Shown piece by piece: positions 25,598 to 33,770 of a stretch of DNA of 64,000 nucleotides. The notes beneath the pieces were generated by a model that was not told where the DNA came from, searched no databases, and worked only from the letters and a program-made list of their open reading frames with translations. A program made the translations under genes and the position numbers. Each line of letters starts with the position of its first letter. Position 1 is the first letter of the stretch. Source of the DNA: Luteolibacter yonseiensis (GTDB lineage Bacteria; Verrucomicrobiota; Verrucomicrobiia; Verrucomicrobiales; Akkermansiaceae); the NCBI RefSeq assembly GCF_016595465.1, contig NZ_JAENIK010000010.1, positions 24,293 through 88,292 of the forward strand, written 5' to 3'.

Positions 25598-26779
25598 TCA
25601 GAAAGAGAGGCGGATGCCGGTGAGCAGGGTGGTGCCCTCGTAGGCCTCGCCGTTGCCACGGAGCTGGGCCCACTCGGCGCCGCCCATGAGCTTCAGCTTG
25701 TCGCCATGGATGAAGTACTGCACGCCGCCGTAGAACGCGTTGTAGATGTCGCCACGGCCGCCGTTGTCGGCCACGGGTCTTTCATAGCGGCTCTGGCCGA
25801 CGACTCCGAGCGCGCCGGAGCTGTCCGAAAAGGAGTAGCGGCCCACCAGCTGGAGCTTCTTCGGAATGATGTCGTAGGTCGGCTGGATGAAGAAGCCGAA
25901 GACATCGCTGTCGTCACCGTCCCCGCCGGAGGCGAAGAAGCCTTCCAGCACGACGGCGGCGGCCTCCTGTTTCACGACGAAGGAGGCGGAGAGGATGTCG
26001 TCATAGCGGCCCAGCACGAAGTCGCCGTCCTCGCGCTCGCTGTGCAGCCAGTCGAGGTTGACCTGCGCCTTGTCCGTGCACAGGGTTTTCTTGAGATCGT
26101 AGCCCACGCCGAGCGTGGTGGAGAAGCCGCCGTTCATGTCGCCGAACTCGCCGTCGCCGAAGGAGCCGCTGCCACCGGTGGTGGTGGGCGTGTCGTTCGA
26201 GTAGATCCCGGCGCGCCACGAGAAGTCGTCGATGCCGTGCTCCACGGTGAGGCCCGTGGCACGGTTCACGTTGAGCTGGTTGAAAATCTGCGACCGCTCG
26301 AAGGTCGGCTGGGAGTTGGTGGACTCCAGGAAATCGTATTGGCCGATGAGCGGCTTCATCTTGCCGAGGGTGAGGCTCAGCGACGAGGTGGGCTTCCAGC
26401 GGACGTATGCGTCCACGAGCCCGTCGTAAATGTCCTCGAATCCGTCGTTGCTCTGGAAATCCGCGCGGACCTCCACTTTCTTTTCAAACAGCTTCGCATC
26501 GAAGCCGAAGCGGGAGCGGCGGTCCTCCCAGTTGCTCTGGCTGCCCTGGTCCGCATCCACGTCCCAGTATTGTCCCTGGTAGCGGCCGCGGAGCTTGAAT
26601 TCCTGCAGAATCGGATTCCGGTCGTCCTTATAGAGAGTGGCGTGGCTCCATAACTCGTCCATTGTGGCCGTGTAGCTGTCTTCCGCGAAGGTGGCTTGCG
26701 TGCCGATGGTGAGTGCGAGCAATGTCATCCATTTGTTCAGGGTTGGTGTGACATGTGGAGGATACGGTTGTGTTTTCAT
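25598..26779 (-). CDS. Outer-membrane porin linked to sulfate uptake
   Basis: A 393-residue protein from the ATG at 26779. A signal peptide (LNKWMTLLALTIGTQATFA) is followed by alternating beta strands with aromatic ends, such as FKLRGRYQGQYWDVDAD and AGIYSNDTPTT, and a C-terminal F (TGIRLSF), all typical of an outer-membrane beta-barrel. The pattern is like the phosphate-selective porin O/P family. It is the first gene of the operon porin-sbp-cysT-cysW-cysA, so it probably lets sulfate through the outer membrane; that specificity is inferred from context. The longer open frame, starting up to 52 residues earlier, lacks a signal peptide at its N-terminus. Confidence 0.85.
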   Translation of the reverse strand: MKTQPYPPHVTPTLNKWMTLLALTIGTQATFAEDSYTATMDELWSHATLYKDDRNPILQEFKLRGRYQGQYWDVDADQGSQSNWEDRRSRFGFDAKLFEKKVEVRADFQSNDGFEDIYDGLVDAYVRWKPTSSLSLTLGKMKPLIGQYDFLESTNSQPTFERSQIFNQLNVNRATGLTVEHGIDDFSWRAGIYSNDTPTTTGGSGSFGDGEFGDMNGGFSTTLGVGYDLKKTLCTDKAQVNLDWLHSEREDGDFVLGRYDDILSASFVVKQEAAAVVLEGFFASGGDGDDSDVFGFFIQPTYDIIPKKLQLVGRYSFSDSSGALGVVGQSRYERPVADNGGRGDIYNAFYGGVQYFIHGDKLKLMGGAEWAQLRGNGEAYEGTTLLTGIRLSF

Positions 26780-26984
26780 TTTAGTTTGGCGTCCGAAGGT
26801 TCGGATGGCGTCGCTGGTTGGGTTCGGGTTGTCCGCCCGTTTCCGGGTGGGATGATGGATTGCGAAAAGGACCTGGGATGCGGGCGTGCGGAGACCTCCG
26901 GTGCGGGGACACCGTGGATGTGATCGGGATTCCAAGTCCTCCGGCGGTCCGGTAGGTCTTTTCGCAGGGATTCAGGCGCTGGGC
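26780..26984 (-). promoter_or_regulatory. Leader region of the sulfate operon
   Basis: About 205 bases between the YezD-like stop and the porin start. It should hold the promoter of the porin-sbp-cysTWA unit, unless this is a read-through from the regulator gene. I looked for a SAM riboswitch and for a copy of the GGCTTTAAAGCC palindrome and saw neither. Confidence 0.35.
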
Positions 26985-27179
26985 CTAGGAGTTCGTTGGG
27001 GCTGCTTCGTTGGCGATGAAGCGTGTTTTTTCGATGCTTTCGACTTGCGTGACCCTTCCGTCATGAACGGTGATTTGCACGGAGCCGAAACGGAGGTTTC
27101 CAACATTCTTACGAACGATTTCCACCCAGTCCGCCTGTGTGTCGGTCGGAACGGGGTGTTCAGTGATCGTCGAGCTCAT
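26985..27179 (-). CDS. YezD-like small protein (DUF2292)
   Basis: A 64-residue protein from the ATG at 27179, overlapping the end of the Rrf2 gene by 20 bases. The core VGNLRFGSVQITVHDGRVTQ followed by VESIEKTRFI matches the YezD/DUF2292 family, short proteins that are often found beside sulfate or cysteine genes in many bacteria. The function is not established. Its place between the regulator and the sulfate transporter fits that association. A longer frame from 27314 runs across the regulator's end and looks artificial. Confidence 0.85.
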   Translation of the reverse strand: MSSTITEHPVPTDTQADWVEIVRKNVGNLRFGSVQITVHDGRVTQVESIEKTRFIANEAAPTNS

Positions 27180-27750
27180 TGGGATCCTGGGTGAGAGTGG
27201 CGAGGGCGGACAGCCCGGCAAGGAATCCGTCGGCCGGATCCGCCTTGCGTTTCGGAGGTGTCCCGGTGGCGGCGAAGGATTCCGCGGTGGCGAATGGCGG
27301 GACGATGCCGTCACGGCGCATTTTCCTCAGCGTGACCTCCACGACCTGGGCGACGGTGTAGCGGTCGAGAATGTTGGCGATGGCGTTGCGCACATCGATC
27401 ATGATCATGCGCAGGCCGCAGTGGTCCTCGTCCGGGCAGGTGCACGGTTGGTAGGCGTTCTCGCTCGCGCAGCAGATCGGCGCGAGGCGGCCGTCCATCA
27501 GCCGGACGATCTGGCCGATGCCGATCTCGTCGGCGGGTTTCGCCAGCGCGTAGCCGCCGAATTTCCCGCGATGCGTCTCGACGACGCCGGCCTCGCGGAG
27601 CTCCTGAAGGATGCGTTCCACGAACTTGAGCGGCAGGCGGTTCGCCTCGGCCAGCTCCGCTCCAGATACCGTTCCCCGCCCCACTTCTGCGGCGATGCCG
27701 AGGTTGATGGTGGCTCGGAGCGCGTATTCTGATTTTTTGGAAAGATGCAT
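27160..27750 (-). CDS. Rrf2-family regulator of sulfur genes
   Basis: A 196-residue Rrf2 protein. The winged helix starts MHLSKKSEYALRATINLGIA; it contains LPLKFVERILQELREAGVV and RGKFGGYALAKP, the normal Rrf2 wing. A cysteine-rich segment (ICC, then CTC and C) between about 90 and 115 could hold an Fe-S cluster or sense redox, as in IscR/NsrR, but the spacing is different. CymR, which controls cysteine synthesis in Bacillus, is in the same family. With a YezD-like gene and the sulfate operon downstream, it is probably the regulator of sulfur uptake. A perfect palindrome lies in its promoter. Confidence 0.92.
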   Translation of the reverse strand: MHLSKKSEYALRATINLGIAAEVGRGTVSGAELAEANRLPLKFVERILQELREAGVVETHRGKFGGYALAKPADEIGIGQIVRLMDGRLAPICCASENAYQPCTCPDEDHCGLRMIMIDVRNAIANILDRYTVAQVVEVTLRKMRRDGIVPPFATAESFAATGTPPKRKADPADGFLAGLSALATLTQDPNELDDH

Positions 27751-27755
27751 TCGGT

Positions 27756-27795
27756 TAACTGGAGTAAATGGTAGGCTTTAAAGCCGGGTTGCCAA
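27756..27795 (-). promoter_or_regulatory. rrf2 promoter with a 12-bp palindrome
   Basis: GGCTTTAAAGCC (27774-27785) is a perfect palindrome. On the minus strand it lies between TTGGCA and TACCAT, with a 16-base spacer, and the start codon follows 17 bases later. An operator inside the spacer of a promoter is a classic autorepression layout. The -35/-10 assignment is tentative. Confidence 0.45.
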
Positions 27796-27990
27796 GTAAA
27801 AATTCTCTAATCTTAAGAACGAATCAATTTAATCATTGATAATGAAAAAGTTGCATTTCAGTGAATGAACTACCTGACAGGAGGATCGCGATTCCGCCAT
27901 AATTTGGCAGGCTTTTGCGAATGTATAGCGGGACTGAGACTAAACGGAAATCCCATGGTTTCTTGTGCGGGATGTGCGGCGCCGCAGTGT

Positions 27991-28119
27991 CTTCAGCACC
28001 AAAGGTGCGACATGGGACAGCCCAGGGCGACGCCCTGGGAATGGAAGACGAAGCACACCTGAGTCCTGTAGGGACTACATCCTTGGCGCGCCTTTGATCT
28101 CGTCCTTGCAGGACTCGGA
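27991..28119 (+). repeat. F1 element, partial copy
   Basis: It starts with cttcagcaccaaaggtgcga and keeps the cccagggc/gccctggg hairpin and the 'gtcctgtaggga / gtccttgcaggac' pair, but the right third with the closing arm is lost. Confidence 0.75.
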
Positions 28120-28127
28120 AACCCGAT

Positions 28128-28245
28128 GTGCCGCCTACCCGGGGCTTCCTCCGTCCCTACCGGGGCGGAATATCCGGCCACCCGGGACCGGCGGCTTACG
28201 CCCGCCGGCTAATGTCCGAAGCCCCTACCGGGGCTGGTCACCATC
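28128..28245 (+). repeat. F2 repeat, second copy
   Basis: It contains tccctaccggggcggaa, ccggcggcttacgcccgccgg and gcccctaccggggctgg, the same words as at 5590-5755. No gene is seen in 27751-28312. Confidence 0.65.
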
Positions 28246-28312
28246 ACACCATCATCCCAGTTAGAAGATCCTCATCCGCAGAGCCCCCATACTCTCTCCC
28301 CTTCCCGCCGCC

Positions 28313-28765
28313 TCACCGCATCCGCTCCCCATCCCACCGCAGCTTCAATCCCGCGTCCACCGTCTCCACCACTTCGAATCCCTGCCGTTGGTAAAATTCC
28401 AAGACCCTCGGGTTCGTTTTCAAAACCTGCAATCCGATGGCGGTGTCCTTCTCCCGGGCAACACCCTTCAGCCATGAAACCGCTTCCGAGCCTATCCCCT
28501 GGCTCTGGAATTCCCGCTCCACCATCAGGTTGAAAAGATAAAGATGATCCGTCCGCGTGAAATACTGGACGCAGCCGACAAGCCGCCCCGCCTTGTAGAT
28601 GACGAAGGTCTCGGACTCCGCCCATTCCTTCAGGAAGTTCCGCCATTGGGACGCGTCATCCCATCCCCATATCTCCTCGATTTCCCCGCGGAACAATTCC
28701 TCATGCAGGGCGAAGAGCGGTTGCCGTTCGGCGGGAACGGCCGGGCGGATTTCAAGCAGGTCCAT
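28313..28765 (-). CDS. GNAT-family N-acetyltransferase
   Basis: A 150-residue protein of the GNAT fold. Motif A, with the acetyl-CoA loop, reads REFQSQGIGSEAVSWLK near 88-104. It is preceded by beta strands DHLYLFNLMV and followed by GLQVLKTNPRVLEFYQRQGF, the usual motif B. The substrate is unknown. It lies 12 bases after pqiC on the same strand. Confidence 0.9.
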   Translation of the reverse strand: MDLLEIRPAVPAERQPLFALHEELFRGEIEEIWGWDDASQWRNFLKEWAESETFVIYKAGRLVGCVQYFTRTDHLYLFNLMVEREFQSQGIGSEAVSWLKGVAREKDTAIGLQVLKTNPRVLEFYQRQGFEVVETVDAGLKLRWDGERMR

Positions 28766-28777
28766 GACGGCGCCCCC

Positions 28778-29332
28778 TTACCTCAGGCTCGCCGCGATGC
28801 TCTCCGACAGCCGCTGCAGCAAACGGGATTGCGCGGCGACGCTGGCGTCGTAGCCGTCGGACTCGAGGGCCTCGCGGTCGCTGAAGGTCTTGGACGCTTT
28901 CAACGTCCGCTCGGGCAGCGAGTAGGCGCGCCAGCCGATTTCACAGACGGCGTAGCCGTCCGCACCGCTGTGGAGCTGGCGGACGTCGAGGGTGACCTGG
29001 TAGCGGATCTCGCTGTCCTTCTGCCACGGGTAGCTGCGGACGTTGCCGGTGTTGAGCAGCCTGCCGAGGTCGGCGGCGGTGACGCGGGTGATGTTTTCCG
29101 TGAGATCGCCGGCCCAGCGGTGGTCCTCCGCCACGCCGAGCTGGTTCGCGGTTTCCTGGGTGACGAGGTTCGGGCGGTCGAGGTATTCCGCGAGGCTCAC
29201 GGGACCGACGCCGATGCCGGTGCCGCCGCCGGTGGGCACCGGGCCGCCGGAGGTCAGGACGTAGTAGCTTTTCCCGGGCTGGGCACAGCCGCCGAGCACA
29301 AGAGCGGTGAGCAGGATGAGAAGTCGTTTCAT
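28778..29332 (-). CDS. pqiC: PqiC-type lipoprotein
   Basis: A 184-residue lipoprotein with a lipobox LVLGGC (cysteine near residue 16). The body matches the ABC-type transport auxiliary lipoprotein family (YVLTSGGPVP, GVGPVSLAEYLDRPNLV and a long C-terminal helix). PqiC is the outer-membrane component of the PqiABC intermembrane lipid transport pathway. It lies 12 bases after pqiB. The TG-rich segment near residue 35 is a short low-complexity insert. Confidence 0.88.
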   Translation of the reverse strand: MKRLLILLTALVLGGCAQPGKSYYVLTSGGPVPTGGGTGIGVGPVSLAEYLDRPNLVTQETANQLGVAEDHRWAGDLTENITRVTAADLGRLLNTGNVRSYPWQKDSEIRYQVTLDVRQLHSGADGYAVCEIGWRAYSLPERTLKASKTFSDREALESDGYDASVAAQSRLLQRLSESIAASLR

Positions 29333-29344
29333 GGCGGGTGGGTG

Positions 29345-31009
29345 TCAGCGGTTGGCTTTCGGTGCCTTCGGAACGGGATTGCCCGACGAGTCCCGGCCGA
29401 AGAGCAGGGAGTTCGGTTTTTCATCGATGGAGTTCATCAGCGACTTCATCGACCGTGACAAGGCGCGCACCTCTTCGAGCGTCCGGAGCATGTCGCCTTG
29501 AAGCGGTCCGTCCGGGCCGTAGCTGGTGACGGACTTGTCCAGGGTGGCGGAGAGTTTTTCAAACGCGGCGAGGTTCGCCCGGAGATCCGCCGGGATCTTC
29601 GCGAAATCCGCGGAATCCGTCATCGTCCTTACAGAAGCGGCGGCTTCCTTGATTTCCGCAGCCATGGCGGAGGCGTTCTCCGCGGTGGTGCCGAGTTTCG
29701 CCAGCAGTCCTTCCACGTCGAGATTCTTGAATTTCTCCAGCGCGGCGGTGAGCTGGTTCTCCAGTCCTCCGGAAACGGTTGGGACGGAGAGGTATTCGCC
29801 GATCTTTGCCAGCTCCGCGGGCTTCGCGTCCTTCATGTAGTTCACGTCCACGAACAGCGCCCCGGTGAGCAGGTTGCCGGATTTCAGGGTGGCGCGCAGA
29901 CCGTCCTTCACCGCGTTCGCAAGGAATTGATGGTCCTCCTTGCCGATGTTCTCCGCCGCCTCGCGCCGCAGGAACGAGGGGTCGATCTCCACCAGCACCG
30001 GGATGCGGGACTCCTTGTTGTCCTGGAGGTAGTCGAAGGAAATATCCACCACCCGGCCGATCGGGATGCCCTTGAACTCGACCGGCGCGGACTCCTTGAG
30101 GCCCCGGACGGTTTGGTCGAAGAGCAGCAGGAACTTCAGCGTCGGGTTGAAGGCCGCTCCCTGCGCGCTGTCCTGGTCGGGGAACAGCGGGAAGATGGTG
30201 CCGTCGTCGACGGTCTTGCCGGGTTCCTCGCCCTCCGGAGTGCCGAAGGCCGCACCACCGGAGACGATGGCCTGCAGCGATGACGTGCGGACCTTCACCC
30301 CGTCCGCCCCGAGATCGAAGTCCACCCCGCTGGCATTCCAGAAGCGGGTGTTCTCCTTGACCAGCGAACTGTATTCCTCGCGGATGAAGGCGTCGAAGGT
30401 GACGCGCTCGTTCGCGAAATCCAGCTTGCGGTTTTCAATCCGCCCGACCTCGAAGCCGCGGTAGTAGATCGGCGAGCCGGCGATGAGCGAGCCTGCCTGG
30501 TCCGCCGTGAGCATGATGCGGCGTCCCGGAATGTCGCTGCTGGTGGCCGGCGGGGTTTCCAGGCCGGTGAAATGGTTCACCTCGTCTCCGAGGTCCGGCC
30601 CGGGATTCAGCTCGATGTAGGCTCCGGTGATGAGCGTACCGATGCCGGTGATGGCGCTGGCGGTCACGCGCGGCCGGACAACCCAGAAATTCGTCCCGCT
30701 CCTCAGGAGATTGCCGTAATCCGGATCCAGCTCCACCGAGACCACCACGGAATCCTCCGCGAGCTGCACGTCCTTCACCACGCCCACCCGCACGGAGCGG
30801 CAGCGGACTTCGGTTTTCCCGCGGTCGATCCCTTCCGCGGTTTCAAACCGGAGGTAGGCGACGGGGCCTTGCGAGCTGAGGTTCCGCCAGATCATCCACG
30901 CGCCGACGAGCAGGGCGATGACGGGCACGACCCAGACGATGTTCCAGCGGCGTGCCGCCCGGAGGTCCGGTGTGGCGGCGGCGGGGGGTGATGTATCGGT
31001 ATCGCTCAA
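29345..31009 (-). CDS. pqiB: PqiB, MCE-domain intermembrane transport protein
   Basis: A 554-residue protein with one N-terminal membrane helix (IVWVVPVIALLVGAWMIW) and three MCE (MlaD) domains, for example VAYLRFETAEGIDRGKT, IMLTADQAGSLIAGSP and LFDQTVRGLKESAPVEFKG. A helical tail with ALEKFKNLDVEG follows. PqiB forms hexameric stacked rings that span the periplasm and carry lipids. The start is a TTG (31009), supported by a 4-base TTGA overlap with the stop of the preceding PqiA gene. The family call is strong; the start choice is by overlap and alignment to the helix. Confidence 0.93.
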   Translation of the reverse strand: MSDTDTSPPAAATPDLRAARRWNIVWVVPVIALLVGAWMIWRNLSSQGPVAYLRFETAEGIDRGKTEVRCRSVRVGVVKDVQLAEDSVVVSVELDPDYGNLLRSGTNFWVVRPRVTASAITGIGTLITGAYIELNPGPDLGDEVNHFTGLETPPATSSDIPGRRIMLTADQAGSLIAGSPIYYRGFEVGRIENRKLDFANERVTFDAFIREEYSSLVKENTRFWNASGVDFDLGADGVKVRTSSLQAIVSGGAAFGTPEGEEPGKTVDDGTIFPLFPDQDSAQGAAFNPTLKFLLLFDQTVRGLKESAPVEFKGIPIGRVVDISFDYLQDNKESRIPVLVEIDPSFLRREAAENIGKEDHQFLANAVKDGLRATLKSGNLLTGALFVDVNYMKDAKPAELAKIGEYLSVPTVSGGLENQLTAALEKFKNLDVEGLLAKLGTTAENASAMAAEIKEAAASVRTMTDSADFAKIPADLRANLAAFEKLSATLDKSVTSYGPDGPLQGDMLRTLEEVRALSRSMKSLMNSIDEKPNSLLFGRDSSGNPVPKAPKANR

Positions 31010-31656
31010 GTGTCTTCTTTTTTAAGTTGTGGAGAGGCAAGCCGCAGCAGTTCGAGACGGTCCCAGAGGAGCCGCGGATCGAAGCTCATCGCCGCGAACA
31101 TGGTAAGCACGACCACGCCCGCGAATGCAAGCGCTCCCGGCCCCGCGGTGATCGTCATGTAGTTTCCGAGCTGCACCAGCGCGACGAGGATGCCGACGAC
31201 GAAGATGTCCACCATCGACCAGCGGCCCAGCAGTTCGGTGAACCAATAGATCTTCCCCAGCATGCCGGGCGACGGGTGCAGCTTTCCCGAAGCGGCGAGG
31301 CACAGCCAGCTCAGCGCCACGATCTTCAGCAGCGGAATGAGGATGGAGGCGGTGAAAATGACGATGGCGATGGGGTAGGCCCCCGTCTGCCAGAAGGTGA
31401 TCATCCCGCTGATGATGGTGTTTTCCGTGACCACCCCCAGTTCGGTGACGGTCATGATCGGCAGCATGTTCGCCGGGATGTAGAGCGCGGCGGCGGCGGA
31501 CATCAGCGCCAGCGTGCGCTGGATGCTGTCCGGCTTGCGCAGGTGCAGGTGGGACCCGCAGCGCGGGCACGCCCCCAGCTCCACCGGGGAAACCTTGCCA
31601 CAGGTGTGGCAGCCGGCCAGCCCCTTGTCCGCGCCGCGCGGGAGTGGTGCGTTCAT
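31006..31656 (-). CDS. pqiA: PqiA, second half-protein
   Basis: A 216-residue membrane protein. The N-terminal zinc ribbon reads CHTCGKVSP then CPRCG (residues about 16-37), followed by four helices (LALMSAAAALYIPANMLPIMTV; GAYPIAIVIFTASILIPLL; WSMVDIFVVGILVALVQLG; FAGVVVLTMFAAMSFDPR). It corresponds to the C-terminal half of E. coli PqiA. The start ATG overlaps the stop of the first half by 4 bases (ATGA at 31653-31656). PqiA is the inner-membrane component of the PqiABC lipid pathway. Confidence 0.9.
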   Translation of the reverse strand: MNAPLPRGADKGLAGCHTCGKVSPVELGACPRCGSHLHLRKPDSIQRTLALMSAAAALYIPANMLPIMTVTELGVVTENTIISGMITFWQTGAYPIAIVIFTASILIPLLKIVALSWLCLAASGKLHPSPGMLGKIYWFTELLGRWSMVDIFVVGILVALVQLGNYMTITAGPGALAFAGVVVLTMFAAMSFDPRLLWDRLELLRLASPQLKKEDT

Positions 31657-32321
31657 GGCTTCGCCACCTCCAGCCTGTCCCATAGTTCGTCCCGGTCGAT
31701 CCCCGCGACAGCCGCCGCCATGCAGAGCATCAGCACGCCGAACGCCCAGAACCCCATGCCGAAATGCACGTCCGCCACCTTGCCGAGTTTCAGCAGGCTC
31801 ACGAGCACGCCGAGGAGAAACACCTCGATCATGTTCCACGGCTCCGTCTTGTTCAGCCACTTGGCCACCAGGACGCCGCCCGGCGCCACCCGCCCGAACA
31901 TCAGCGGGCAGCAGACATAGATCAACCCGCCCGCCAAAAGCAGCGGCGTCACGATGGTGAAAAGCGCCAGCGCCACCCCGAGCAAGGGGCTGCCTTCGTT
32001 GACCAGGGCCATCGCGGCGGAGGCCAGGTTCAGCTTCGTGCGGATGCCCGCGGCATCCATCACCAGGAACGGGAACGAATGCACCACCACCATCAGGATC
32101 AGCGAGGTGAGGGAAAACGCAGTCGCCCGCGCCAGCGACGCCGGGCGGTTCTGATAGAGCACCGTGCCGCAGCACTGGCAATACGCGGCCATGCCCTCCG
32201 GCAGCGGCTGGGCGTCGTGCAGCGTGTCGCACACGTGGCAGACCGAGCGGTGCGGCCCTCCCGGTGGCTTGGGCCACGGCAGCAGGGCGAGCAGGCGGAT
32301 TCTGGAAAAGCCTTTGATCAT
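31653..32321 (-). CDS. pqiA: PqiA, first half-protein
   Basis: A 222-residue membrane protein homologous to the N-terminal half of PqiA. It has CHVCD and CQCCG zinc-binding pairs near residues 28 and 48, then four helices, including AFSLTSLILMVVVHSFPFLV, with the family motif EPWNMIEVFLLGVLVSLLKL. In E. coli one polypeptide carries both halves; here two genes do. Sequence coverage of both halves is complete, so this is a natural split, not a frameshift. It is the first gene of the pqi set; the next upstream gene is an FAH-family gene 3 bases away. Confidence 0.9.
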   Translation of the reverse strand: MIKGFSRIRLLALLPWPKPPGGPHRSVCHVCDTLHDAQPLPEGMAAYCQCCGTVLYQNRPASLARATAFSLTSLILMVVVHSFPFLVMDAAGIRTKLNLASAAMALVNEGSPLLGVALALFTIVTPLLLAGGLIYVCCPLMFGRVAPGGVLVAKWLNKTEPWNMIEVFLLGVLVSLLKLGKVADVHFGMGFWAFGVLMLCMAAAVAGIDRDELWDRLEVAKP

Positions 32322-32324
32322 CGG

Positions 32325-33179
32325 TCAACCAAGCGCCACAACCCGTTGGGAAAGCTCTCCCAGCCCTTCCACACCACATTCCACGAAATCACCGGCCTGC
32401 AGGTAGCGCGGCGGGCTCATGCCCATCGCACAGCCGCTCGGAGTTCCGGTGGCGATCACATCTCCCGGCAGCAGCGTCATGAAGCGGGTGACATAGCTGA
32501 CGAGCTGCCTCACGGAAAACGACATGTCGCCCGTCCAGCTGTTCTGCCGCAGCTCGGTATTCACCTTGCACCACAAACGCAGTTTCTGGGGATCGGAAAT
32601 CTCGTCCGCCGTGACCAGCCAGGGCCCCATCGGCGCGAAACTGTCCGCGCTCTTCCCCTTCGTCCACTGGCCGCCCATCTCCTTCTGGAAGGTGCGCTCC
32701 GAAAAATCACAAAACGTCGAGTAACCCGCCACGTAATCCAGCGACTCGGTCTCCTCCACGTAGGACGCCGTGCGTCCGATCACCACCGCCAGCTCGACCT
32801 CGTAGTCCAGCTTGGAAGATCCGCGCGGGATGATGACATCGTCCGTCGGGCCGCTCCACGCGCTCGTCGCCTTCATGAAAAGCGCGGGCTCGGTCGGAAT
32901 GCCCTCCCCCAGCTCCTTCGCATGCTCCAGGTAATTCTTCCCGATGCACACGATCTTGGACGGACGTGCGACCGGAGGACCGAGGCGCACCAGAGGATGC
33001 ACCTCCGCGCCGCCCGGACAACCGTCCTCGACCCACACCGCGAGAGCCTCCAGCCCGCCCATCGCGAAAAATCCCTCGTCATAATCCTGGAACTCCCCGC
33101 TCGCGTCGATCCTCCGGCCGTCGGCCAAAAGAATTCCAGGCTCCTCACGACCTTCCTCACCAAATCGGATCAATTTCAT
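32325..33179 (-). CDS. Fumarylacetoacetate-hydrolase-family protein
   Basis: A 284-residue FAH-fold protein. The core starts near 75: IVCIGKNYLEHAKELG, then PALFMKATSAWSGP. The metal-binding acidic residues are in DYEVELAVVIG, followed by AGYSTFCDFSERTFQ, and the C-terminus has LLPGDVIATGTPSGCAMGM. These are the signatures of the FAH/2-hydroxyhepta-2,4-diene-1,7-dioate isomerase group, which cleave or isomerise keto acids with Mg2+ or Mn2+. The exact substrate cannot be told. It ends 3 bases before the start of the first PqiA gene, so it may be cotranscribed, but a functional link is not obvious. Confidence 0.9.
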   Translation of the reverse strand: MKLIRFGEEGREEPGILLADGRRIDASGEFQDYDEGFFAMGGLEALAVWVEDGCPGGAEVHPLVRLGPPVARPSKIVCIGKNYLEHAKELGEGIPTEPALFMKATSAWSGPTDDVIIPRGSSKLDYEVELAVVIGRTASYVEETESLDYVAGYSTFCDFSERTFQKEMGGQWTKGKSADSFAPMGPWLVTADEISDPQKLRLWCKVNTELRQNSWTGDMSFSVRQLVSYVTRFMTLLPGDVIATGTPSGCAMGMSPPRYLQAGDFVECGVEGLGELSQRVVALG

Positions 33180-33266
33180 GCGCTGGATATAACAAAGGCT
33201 TCCTTCCGGGGAAACGTAATCTTGAGGATTACCCTCGCCCGGAATGGATCAAAAAGCAACAGGCGC

Positions 33267-33424
33267 AAAAAAAGCGGCCCGATTGATCATCCACCCTAGG
33301 AAAAACCCATTAACCCGGGAGGCATCTCAGTCGGACCGCCTTGTCTTGCGACGCGGAAGAATTACCACCCGCCCGCACTTCCCGCAAGAACAATCTTTAC
33401 ATGATGCCGAAAAAATCATGATGC
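33267..33424 (-). ncRNA. F3 repeat, copy 4: candidate small RNA
   Basis: The element is read on the minus strand. It starts with gattttttcggcatcatgtaaagattg, cut here into its parts: a T run, a short AT-rich word and GTAAAGATTG. Next comes hairpin 1, CTTGCGGGAAG paired with CTTCC-GCGT-CGCAAG around a loop. Then hairpin 2, GCGGTCCGACTG paired with CAATCGGGCCGC, ending in a run of seven T. The three other full copies are at 46295, 47155 and 47710. It follows the FAH gene start by 88 bases, on the opposite flank, and is not inside a gene. Confidence 0.5.
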
Positions 33425-33504
33425 ATTCATCCAACCCCATTTTCCTTCGCGAGCCTTTGCGGACCTCCCGCCTTTGTGATGAATCTCAAAAGGCGGATCG
33501 ACGC

Positions 33505-33693
33505 TCACCGGAACTGGTTCTGCCCGGGTTGGTAATGGTAATCCGCCGCGGCCATCTTGTCGGTCAGCAGCTCGGGGTCGAGGTCGTGGGTTTTCACCAG
33601 GTCGTCCAGCGAGTCGCAGTGGTTCCGCAATTCGGTGTTGAGCAGCCCGACGAGGAGGTGCGGGTCCATCTTGAGATAGTTGGAAAGATCCAT
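33505..33693 (-). CDS. DUF4250-family small protein
   Basis: A 62-residue protein (MDLSNYLKMDPHLLVGLLNT at the start, AAADYHYQPGQNQFR at the end). The pattern, with LLNTELRNHCDSLDDLV in the middle and a closing YxYxPxQNQF, matches the short DUF4250 proteins. The function is unknown. It ends 77 bases before the next gene on the same strand begins its stop region, and no signal peptide is present. Confidence 0.8.
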   Translation of the reverse strand: MDLSNYLKMDPHLLVGLLNTELRNHCDSLDDLVKTHDLDPELLTDKMAAADYHYQPGQNQFR

Positions 33694-33770
33694 GCGCCGA
33701 GCGTGGATGTTCCGCCGCCGGGGGGCAAGCGGCGATGGCTGGTGCCGCCGGCTGGCGGCGGCGCGTGCCG

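Noticed and set aside
26780..26984. SAM riboswitch before the sulfate operon
   Set aside because: I looked for the conserved four-way-junction words and kink-turn and did not find them.
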